A stretch of 64,000 nt of DNA, taken from positions 142,644,973-142,708,972 of the forward strand of contig JAUPFV010000004.1 of the NCBI GenBank assembly GCA_036936605.1, given 5' to 3'. This DNA comes from Limnanthes douglasii subsp. nivea (lineage: Eukaryota; Streptophyta; Magnoliopsida; Brassicales; Limnanthaceae). Positions 57,505-64,000 of this stretch are shown here, one piece after another (the first letter of the stretch is position 1; each line of letters opens with the position of its first letter). The notes below the pieces were generated by a model, which was not told where the DNA came from, searched no databases, and worked only from the letters and a program-made list of their open reading frames with translations. Both the position numbers and the translations under genes were made by a program.

Positions 57505-58604
57505 ATTTTGGGGGAGGACATGTGTTTTTTGATCTCATTGAAAGCCTCGTCGCACTGCGGGGTCCAATCAAAGCCCTTTGCACCCTTCAAAGTTTGAAAG
57601 AAAGGAGCACACCTGTCCGGAGATCTTGAGATAAATCTGTTTAAGGCAGCTAATCTCCCCGTTAATCGTTGTACTTCTTTGATGTTTCGAGGAGGCTCCA
57701 TTTGAAACAGAGCATTAAGCTGGTCCGGATCAGGTTGTATTCCATGCTCACTTATGATATAGCGCAGAAACTTTCCGGACTGCACTCCGAACACACACTT
57801 TTCAGGGTTTAACTTCAAAATTACTTTCACCAAGTTGGCAAAAGTTTCTTGGAGATCGGACAAGTGCAACTGCTCATCGACACTCTTCACCATCATATTG
57901 TCAATGTATACCTTCATATTTCTTCCAATTTGATCAGCAAATGCTTTGTTGACTAATCTCTGATAAGTAGCTCCAGCATTTTTCAAACCAAATGGCATCA
58001 CCTTGTAGCAATGAAGCCCTCTATCAGTTACAAATGTGGTATGTTCTTGATCCTTTGGATCTACTTGAATCTGATTGTATCCGGAGAAAGCATCCATAAA
58101 GGAAAGCAGCTTGTTCCCAGAGGTGGAGTCTACTAACTGATCAATCCGGGGAACCGGATACAAGTCTTTTGGGCAAGCTCTATTGAGGTCTGTGAAGTCA
58201 ATGCACATGCGCCACTTGCCATTCTTCTTTTTTACTAAGACATGATTGGCAATCCACAAAGGGTATTGAGATTCCTTGATGTGCCCCATCTTTGTGAGCC
58301 TGTCAACCTCTTGCACAATGACATCAGCCTTTTCTTTGGAAACAACTCTTCTTTTTTGGACTACTGGAGCTACATCTCTCCGGACGGATAAGTGGTGCGA
58401 AATCACATCTGATGGGACTCCAGTAACATCAGCATTGCACCAAGCAAAAACGTGCTGATGGTTCTTTAAAAACTTCAACATTTCATTCTTCAACATAGGT
58501 GGCATTTTAGACCCTATCTTGACACTTTTTCCATCTTCCAAACAATGGGTCTCTCTGGGGTCATCAATTTCACCCTCACCCCCAGAAAGGCCCTCAAACT
58601 GCTA
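57505..58604 (-). CDS. Gypsy-2 reverse transcriptase
   Basis: The minus strand reads EDGKSVKIGSKMPP, then the RT landmarks VKKKNGKWRMCIDFTDLN, CPKDLYPVPRIDQLVD, FMDAFSGYNQI, KTGATYQRLVNK-like NAGATYQRLVNKAF, VYIDNMMVKS, FGVQSGKFL and RFISRSPDRCAPFFQTLKG. The catalytic YxDD box is YIDN, which should abolish activity. A TAG at 58604-58602 separates it in frame from protease. RT copies the element RNA to cDNA. Confidence 0.9.
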
Positions 58605-59100
58605 TTGTTCATCGATGCGGACTGCCCCCAGCGTTCGAGGAGCCAAGGCAGTGGCATAACATTCTCTTGCAATCTTTTGGCTGCTCCGGACAACTCCAAC
58701 CTGCCCCTGAACAGCATACTTCAAGCATTGGTGGACTGTCGAAGCCACTGCATGCATCCTAGAGAGCCAAGACCTCCCTAGAATAGCATTATAGCAAGTG
58801 GGACAATCCACCACAATAAAGAGTATTCTGACCATTTTCTTGAAAGGGCCCTTGCCCAATAACACCTCCTCTTGGAACTCCCCGATCACATCTGCTGAGC
58901 TGCCTGTGAAGCCCACGATTGACCTGTCCGAATTCTGAATCACAGTTGGATTTTTCATTTTCTTGTAAGTGGTTAGGAAAAGGATATTGGCTGAGCTTCC
59001 AGTATCCACCAAGATTCGCCTTATATCATTGCCCCCTATAGATTCTCCTATGACAACAGCATCCTCATGAGGGCCAACAATGTTTTTTTAAATCATCTTC
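58605..59100 (-). CDS. Gypsy-2 aspartic protease
   Basis: The reading ...RRILVDTGSSANILF carries the DTG active site near 59010. It is followed by VIGEFQEEVLLGKGPF, CPTCYNAILGRSWLSRMHAV (ILGR block) and an RT-linker. It cleaves the gag-pol polyprotein. The upstream frame is shifted at an A-run near 59090. Confidence 0.85.
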
Positions 59101-59697
59101 ATCAAACACAATGAAGGGAAATGAGTTTGGTGACTGATAAGATGTCATGCCTCCTTCTAGCTGGGAGGCTAAAGAATGAAAATGCCTCTTCCTTGAAGAA
59201 GCAGTAGGAGCTGTCATAGTGTCCCCTCCGAAAATTGTAAGCGACTCGAAAAACTTAATGAGCCCGGAGACCGACCTAGAAAATTCCTCTATAGCACCCA
59301 CTCTGTTCCGAGTCGGATCAGGATCCAAGTATTCAGATTCCACGTCAAACCTTTCAACTATAACCATGGCCCCCTCCGTAGCAACATTACTTGGACCAAC
59401 CCGATGAGTGTTGTCAGGCCTGTTGCCTCCTCTTCTTTTAACGTAAGCTCCCAGCTTCCCCCGTTCAATAAATTTTTTAACTCCCTGCTTCAATGTTATG
59501 CAGTCATCGGTGGTATGACCAATATCATTGTGATATTGGCAAAAAGAGTTGTTGCAATGCTCTATGGAGGACTGCAGTGTTGCCGGTCTCCGGTAATGCA
59601 CCTCATCCTTTGTTTTATCAAAGATAGTGGCCACGCTTTCTTTCAACTCTGCGAACCACTCCGGTTGGACCCATGGCCCTCTCTTGTTTCTGGACTG
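59065..59697 (-). CDS. Gypsy-2 gag C-terminal part with zinc knuckle
   Basis: It reads QPEWFAELKESVATIFDKTK, then the knuckle CQYHNDIGHTTDDC (C-x2-H-x4-H-x4-C), LKQGVKKFIERGKLGAYVKR, VERFDVESEYLDPDPTRNRV and SLTIFGGDTMTAP. A TAA at 59700-59698 interrupts the frame just before this section. The knuckle binds RNA during packaging. Confidence 0.85.
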   Translation of the reverse strand, partial: QSRNKRGPWVQPEWFAELKESVATIFDKTKDEVHYRRPATLQSSIEHCNNSFCQYHNDIGHTTDDCITLKQGVKKFIERGKLGAYVKRRGGNRPDNTHRVGPSNVATEGAMVIVERFDVESEYLDPDPTRNRVGAIEEFSRSVSGLIKFFESLTIFGGDTMTAPTASSRKRHFHSLASQLEGGMTSYQSPNSFPFIVFDEDDLKKHCWPS

Positions 59698-59990
59698 TTA
59701 ACTTTGAGCAGGAGCAGCTGGCTGAGACTGAGCTTTTGCCCTACCATGCCCTTGTGCGGTTTCTCTTGCTTTGTTCCCGGACTGGTTCTGATTGGGATTT
59801 GGAGTCACCGGGGTAGACCTCACCTGCTTGTGCACCCTGGTTTTCTTTGTTTCATCGACGTTTATATGTTTGCCAACCTGATTCAGCAACCCTCCCCAGG
59901 TCATGGCCTTCTTTCTGGTCACTAAATCAGCTAGATTGCATGGGTTCAAACCTTGCCTTAGGGATGCTATTCCACCTATTCGAAGCAATC
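59698..59990 (-). CDS. Gypsy-2 gag, middle linker
   Basis: A frame of about 95 codons: IGGIASLRQGLNPCNLADLV, TRKKAMTWGGLLNQVGKHIN, then a Gln/Pro/Ala-rich tail. It continues the gag core after a one-base slip near 59980 and stops at 59698. Confidence 0.8.
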
Positions 59991-60944
59991 AGCCAACCCA
60001 TTCTTTGTGTTCACAAAACGGCTTATGTATTCTTTCAAGGATTCATTTGGTTCCTGGGCGCAATGGATTATTGTGTCTCCATTGCCCTTCAGCTCTTTAC
60101 TCCCTACGAACTGCCTTCGAAAGGGCACCCAAAACGTATCGAAATCTTTAATACAACCCTGAGGCAGGCTGTTGTACCATTTCAGAGCACTCCCCGTAAA
60201 GGATTGAGAGAATGCCCTACAAAGTAGTTTATCATCGTCGTCAAAGTTCATCATGAAGTTTTTAAATTGCTCCAGATGGTTTTCCGGATCAGTACTGCCA
60301 TCGTACTTCTCTATCTTGGTGCTGTCAAACCTCTTGGGGAAGTTTCCGGACAGAATTTTAGAGGACAATGGAGATTGCCTCCAATTCCTTCCACGACTGA
60401 ACACAGTTTCCTCATTGGGAGTTGCAAAGATACCTGGTTCATCATGGAAGGCAAAGGGATCCATCAGCATCTTGTCCACATGCCTCCGGTTATGAGATGA
60501 CCCCTTGCCAATATGCTTCTTCATTCTTCCATGTCTATCTCTTTTTCTTGAATATTTTTTGATTTGCTTTTGCTTTTTTCTGGTTCGACCCTCATCGCTG
60601 CTAGAGGACAAGGATTTTTCAACTCCATCACTGTCCGAAGAGCTATCAGAAGATTCTGAGCTTGAGTCAGAACTCTCCACAGGCTTGGACCGGTGAGACT
60701 TCTTAGAACTGGCATGTGTCTTTTTGGTGCTCACATGAGTCTTCGAAGACTCATGCTCTCTGGGGTTATCGGTGTGATGAGCAACCGATGCTTTGGATTT
60801 TTCTTTCACGTCCATCTTGGCCTTCTTAGCCCTCAGAGCTTCTATTTCACACTTTATCCTGTCACGCTCGTCGACAGTGTATTCATCGTTCTCTTCCACC
60901 ACTTCGAGCAAAGCCGGTGGAAGCTCTGGATTGTCCGGATTCAT
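59976..60944 (-). CDS. Gypsy-2 gag core
   Basis: The first ATG is at 60944 (MNPDNPELPP); an open frame with a non-ATG codon extends to 60989. An acidic/coiled front (DRIKCEIEALRAKKAKM) is followed by a Ser-rich and a basic region. The retrotransposon gag domain follows: KIEKYDGSTDPENHLEQFKN, SFTGSALKWYNSLPQG, FDTFWVPFRRQFVGSKEL and LKEYISRFVNTKNGLADCFE. Gag builds the cytoplasmic particle. The frame ends at 59976 because of a single-base slip. Confidence 0.9.
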   Translation of the reverse strand: MNPDNPELPPALLEVVEENDEYTVDERDRIKCEIEALRAKKAKMDVKEKSKASVAHHTDNPREHESSKTHVSTKKTHASSKKSHRSKPVESSDSSSESSDSSSDSDGVEKSLSSSSDEGRTRKKQKQIKKYSRKRDRHGRMKKHIGKGSSHNRRHVDKMLMDPFAFHDEPGIFATPNEETVFSRGRNWRQSPLSSKILSGNFPKRFDSTKIEKYDGSTDPENHLEQFKNFMMNFDDDDKLLCRAFSQSFTGSALKWYNSLPQGCIKDFDTFWVPFRRQFVGSKELKGNGDTIIHCAQEPNESLKEYISRFVNTKNGLADCFE

Positions 60945-60996
60945 ACGGACAGAGTTTCTTGGCAGGTTTTGAATGCTTGATTCAGGCACCTTCGTG

Positions 60997-61015
60997 CTCC
61001 CACTATGGTCGCCAA
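60997..61015 (-). other. Primer binding site of gypsy-2
   Basis: On the minus strand TTGGCGACCATAGTGGGAG starts 2 bp after the 5' LTR (ending ...CCTCACCA). TTGGCGACC is also present in gypsy-1. The tRNA species is not assigned. Confidence 0.7.
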
Positions 61016-61017
61016 TC

Positions 61018-61472
61018 TGGTGAGGATAATAATCGCCTGAGGGTAGGCTGGTAATTTCAGTTGGTGTTTTATGGTGGTATGTGGGTATTTAAGTGGTAGT
61101 GAGTGGATGCTTTATGTGTTTAGAGAGTAGAGAGATAATTAAGTAGCTTGGTAGCAGTTAATTTTCATTACCCATAGTTAATGAAGGTGGTTGGGTATTT
61201 ATAGTGTGATGTTTGGGCCCTTATGGGCTTTCGGGTCATGTTTAATGGACCCGAGTCATGTTCAAAGACCCATGAGCTCTAAGTAGGAGAGCAAGTAGCT
61301 TAGTCAAGAAGTGTTTAGGTTTTTTAGTACTTTTGTCATAGTTCGAACTGTCCTATGGTCATTGTGTTCAAAGTGATCTGTCCGGTCCATGTGATCTTTC
61401 CGATCTGTCTGGTCCGGAGGCTTTGTACTGATCTGTCCCTGTCCGGGGAGCATGCTGAATTCGGACTCATCA
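61018..61472 (-). repeat. 5' LTR of gypsy-2
   Basis: 455 bp, partner of 51020-51465. It has a 9-bp extra segment near 61400 (TTTCCGATC-like) within the TGTCCGG-rich part. Confidence 0.95.
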
Positions 61473-61477
61473 TTTTT

Positions 61478-61972
61478 AATCGTACGCATGCAATAAACAT
61501 TTTTCAGGGTTTTCAATTTTTAAAACCTGATATCTCTATGTTTGCCGAGCATGGATTATCGTGAATTTATGAACTAACTCTTTTTCGTCAATTTTTAGTG
61601 TAACAGCTCGGGAATGACCATCTAAGTCTAAAAATGGTTCGTGTTTTTGTTTCTCGTGTATGATTATCAGTCTCCAATAACAAGGTACTCATACAACTAG
61701 ACTTCCCCTTAACGTGAATGAGCAATCACATATTTTCGATGAACATTGTCGCCATTTCTTCACAAACCCCAGTTTAGGCTTAAGTGTATAACATCCCCTC
61801 TTTCATTTATAATACATCCCAGGATTTTTTTTCCATTTTTACTATCGTTATCATCTTTAATGTTACAAGTGATGAATCCTAACGTGTAGCTTTCAGATTC
61901 AACCCATGCATCTAAATCAAATTTGGTGTAATGGCTACTGGTAGTAAAAATATATGTGTATTCGGCCATCAA
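61478..61972 (-). pseudogene. MULE transposase, N-terminal part displaced by gypsy-2
   Basis: The minus strand from 61969 reads MAEYTYIFTTSSHYTKFDLD, AWVESESYTLGFITCNIKDD and GKKILGCIINERGD, like the FAR1/MULE N-terminal segment (WVRSEAYALGFV..GCERGG). Near 61500 it reads LKTLKNVYCMRTIKN, which continues across gypsy-2 into KQYSVEKQEKHKC at 51 kb. A short open frame at 62403-62274 (MHLNNLNDKFS...) may be the protein's true start, separated by stops. Confidence 0.7.
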
Positions 61973-61979
61973 ACATGGT

Positions 61980-62935
61980 AGTGGTTTCGGATCCTATAAC
62001 AAACAAAATACACAAATATTCAGACATATTAAATTGAAAACTACTTAATTCGCGCATGAACATGAACAATATTAACCAAAATCGTGCGCACAATTGCACA
62101 ATTTGCAACAAAATCGTGCGTCCAATTGCACATTATTTGAAACATTTATGTATGAATAAATGTAAAATTTTAACTAAAATCGCACGACACTCGTGCGCGA
62201 TTTGGTCAAACATTTCGCGGCTTGGATGTGCTGAAATGACCAAACCTGCACGTGAAACACGTAAAAAATCAGCTTGAACCTAAGAATATTTCTAAATGTA
62301 ACTCCAGTTGTATTTGTCGAAGATCCATTAATAGTTCATCCTGATCCAAACTAAAATCATCAATGTTACAACTAAATTTATCATTTAAATTGTTTAAATG
62401 CATAATCTAGATGAATGTAGTATGAATTTAAATATATTTTTTTGTTATGTTTAGTGTTGGACAGTGGTAGAAGGTAAGTTAAAGTTCTCGATGTTCAGAT
62501 TAAGTTTAGAATTTTTGTAAAAAAAAATAAAAAATAGTGGTGATATTATTCTAACGGGATGTCATTATAACCCCATCCACAATAATTTTAAATTCAACGG
62601 TTATTTTTCTCTCAAGCATAATCACGTGCATAAATATATTTTCATACATGTTTTCTTTATTAGATAAAAATAGTTCGGTGGGTTGTTCTAAAAGTTATGG
62701 TGTATTCTAAATTCAAACTTAACTCTCGAATCCACTGTGTATTGGATTTCTGGATTTTATAATCAAAACCTCGGATCCAGATATTATGGAAACGTCTACT
62801 TATTTTTAGCCGATGTTATCATTTCGAATTTGATATCCAGTTGTAGAATTTATTGTTGCTAAATCTACGTCTCTTTGGTGATTTTCTACTATATAGTATA
62901 GTAGCGTGTTCGATTTTGCTGTTTTAGGGGTTTTT
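61980..62935. other. Flank of the MULE gene with CG-rich motif cluster
   Basis: 62060-62280 repeats AAATCGTGCG(C/T)-type words; otherwise AT-rich. No other gene. Inverted ends matching the 45-kb side were not found by eye. Confidence 0.4.
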
Positions 62936-62939
62936 CAAT

Positions 62940-64000
62940 TAATTTTCTTTTAAATTAAATGTGGATATGTATATATATGATGTACAGTGTTACAATCATC
63001 TAGAGAGTTCTAAGATCTGTCAGTCGGGAACAAGTCACTAATAGACTTTACAAATAAAATCAGGAAAACTGAGTACATCAATAAGCCAAAAGAAATCTAA
63101 CATGCGAGTCGATAATGCGGATATAAGCGGAATAAAATCTTCAAAGTCGTGAGGGTAATTCGAGTGAAAATGGTGTCTTGAGTCACGATCTCTTCATCAA
63201 ATACAAGGCGGTTGCGAGCACGCCAAATCTAAAAAACAGTAGCTTGGAATGCAAGGTTGATGGCGCGGGATCGGTAGGATGTGCCCCGGTGCTCCTTCCT
63301 AATCCATTTATGTGCACTGTCGAGTGTGGTCATTGCGCGAGTAATCCTCAGCCATGCTCTGATACGACTCCATATTTCTCCATTGAACCTGCAAGAAAAG
63401 AAAATATGTGCACTCGATTCATCAGAATGCCTACAAAAGGGGCAACTGATGTTAGGCAAATCCATGTAGTGAAGCGTGTCTTTTGTGGCCAGACAACGGT
63501 TGAATGCAAGCCAGACGGTGAAAGTGTATTTTGGTGGGATGTATCTCTTCCATATCTTCGATAGAGTCACACACAGTTCAACCTTTGTCCTCATGGCTTC
63601 ATAGACACGGCTTGTGATCAACTTTCCATCCAAAGCACAACTTTCAAGACCCCAAATGACATGGTCTCGGCCCCCAAATATCTGAATCAAAGAATCTCTA
63701 ATATCAAGAAGCTTTCGAATGAGATGACTGTCTCTATCCCGTCTTTGGTATTCCCAGATAGTTTGTCCTCGAAGATAATACTCGTGCACCCATTTCACCT
63801 ATTAAGACTCGGAACCCGAATGAAATAACCATATTGAACGGGTAAGAAGAGCACGATTCCAAACTCTTATATCGTTAAGTCCAAGACCTCCTTCATCTTT
63901 TGGTTTACAAATTTTGTCCCATGTAATCCACGCTGGTCTACCCCCCATAAGAACTTGAGGTAGAGCGAGCGGATGGTGTTAAGGACCGCCAAATGCAAAG
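62940..64000 (-). mobile_element. LINE-C, 3' part of a plant LINE (RT C-terminus, zf-RVT)
   Basis: From the right edge the minus strand reads VAWITWDKICKPKDEGGLGL, NDIRVWNRALLTRSIWLFHS, then the long frame 63798-63229 with KIWKRYIPPKYTFTVWLAFN and the zinc segment CPFCRHSDESSAHIFFSC, and finally IWRARNRLVFDEE. It lacks the C-terminal RNase H seen in LINE-B, so it is a different LINE family. The 3' end is around 62940-63000; a target duplication was not identified. Confidence 0.8.
63229..63798 (-). CDS. LINE-C zf-RVT domain (open 189-codon frame)
   Basis: An uninterrupted frame holding the RT thumb/linker and the zf-RVT domain (PF13966-type): WLAFNRCLATKDTLHYMDLP, CPFCRHSDESSAHIFFSC with C-x2-C and H-x4-C, and EIWSRIRAWLRI. 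It is the best preserved LINE coding segment here, interrupted only by two stops near 63800 that separate it from the RT. It helps the LINE RT act on nucleic acid. Confidence 0.8.
   Translation of the reverse strand: MKWVHEYYLRGQTIWEYQRRDRDSHLIRKLLDIRDSLIQIFGGRDHVIWGLESCALDGKLITSRVYEAMRTKVELCVTLSKIWKRYIPPKYTFTVWLAFNRCLATKDTLHYMDLPNISCPFCRHSDESSAHIFFSCRFNGEIWSRIRAWLRITRAMTTLDSAHKWIRKEHRGTSYRSRAINLAFQATVF

Larger units (their letters stand above)
51020..61472 (-). mobile_element. Gypsy-2: complete Tat-lineage Ty3/gypsy element with antisense gene
   Basis: LTRs at 51020-51465 and 61018-61472 (TGGTGAGG...CTCATCA on the plus strand) enclose minus-strand gag-pol and a plus-strand extra gene. PBS, PPT and a 5-bp duplication are present. 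The LTRs differ by about eight substitutions and one 9-bp indel by eye, so the insertion is fairly recent. Even so, pol carries three in-frame stops, at least three frameshifts and two catalytic-residue changes. The dual RNase H and extra ORF place it in the Tat lineage (Retand/RIRE2-like). It interrupts a MULE transposase gene. Confidence 0.95.

Noticed and set aside
59404..60980. Plus-strand frames of 80-173 codons opposite gag
   Set aside because: Mirror frames of the gag coding strand with no domain. Unlike the 51.9-54.9 kb gene they have no conserved copy in gypsy-1.

Overview
The window is nuclear DNA of an AT-rich plant genome, most likely a eudicot. It is intergenic repeat territory built from layered transposable elements, all decayed to some degree. 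Every coding region I recognise belongs to a transposon: Ty1/copia and Ty3/gypsy (Tat lineage) LTR retrotransposons, plant LINEs with DUF4283 ORF1 and an RNase H tail, a tRNA-derived SINE, a Mutator-like transposase, a plant mobile domain (PMD) gene, and foldback MITEs. I see no bacterial operons, rRNA, true tRNA or CRISPR array. No ordinary host gene could be supported. The plant family cannot be fixed from the sequence alone.

Layout. 1-2.8 kb: 5' half of LINE-A (minus), running off the left edge. 3.66-4.12 kb: GC-rich CAC/CCG triplet repeat. 5.83-6.17 kb: MITE with 9-bp target duplication. 6.3-11.2 kb: an old copia RNase H region (plus) split by a 3.97-kb copia element (minus) with 138-bp LTRs, PBS, PPT and no recognisable gag. 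12.3-13.0 kb: another copia RNase H relic (plus). 15.6-19.1 kb: relic gypsy-3, with minus-strand RNase H/integrase and a probable plus-strand extra ORF. 21.03-26.96 kb: near full-length LINE-B (minus) with an 18-bp target duplication. 27.8-44.7 kb: a large copia element (plus); its 5' LTR carries a SINE and its integrase is split by gypsy-1 (31.5-41.4 kb). 46.0-47.8 kb: decayed PMD gene (plus). 50.3-51.0 and 61.5-62.0 kb: two halves of a Mutator-type transposase gene (minus), split by gypsy-2 (51.02-61.47 kb). 63-64 kb: 3' part of LINE-C (minus).

The most interesting feature is an extra gene in the Tat-type gypsy elements. In gypsy-1 and gypsy-2 the gag-pol genes run on the minus strand, while a separate gene of about 3 kb lies on the opposite (plus) strand between the 3' LTR and the integrase end of pol, convergent with pol. 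Its protein has a conserved N-terminus, a domain resembling the Pfam 'putative gypsy type transposon' (Transposase_28) family, an intron at the same place in both copies, lysine-rich tracts, a long coiled coil and a conserved C-terminal block. The two copies are strongly diverged in DNA but keep this architecture. Each is preceded by a TATA-like box about 100-130 bp upstream of the ATG and followed by repeated CCTTGG..CCAAGG palindromes. A third, decayed trace lies at 15.66-16.02 kb, beside gypsy-3 pol. Extra antisense ORFs are already known in Tat-lineage elements, so the class is not new; the function and the conserved flanking signals are open.
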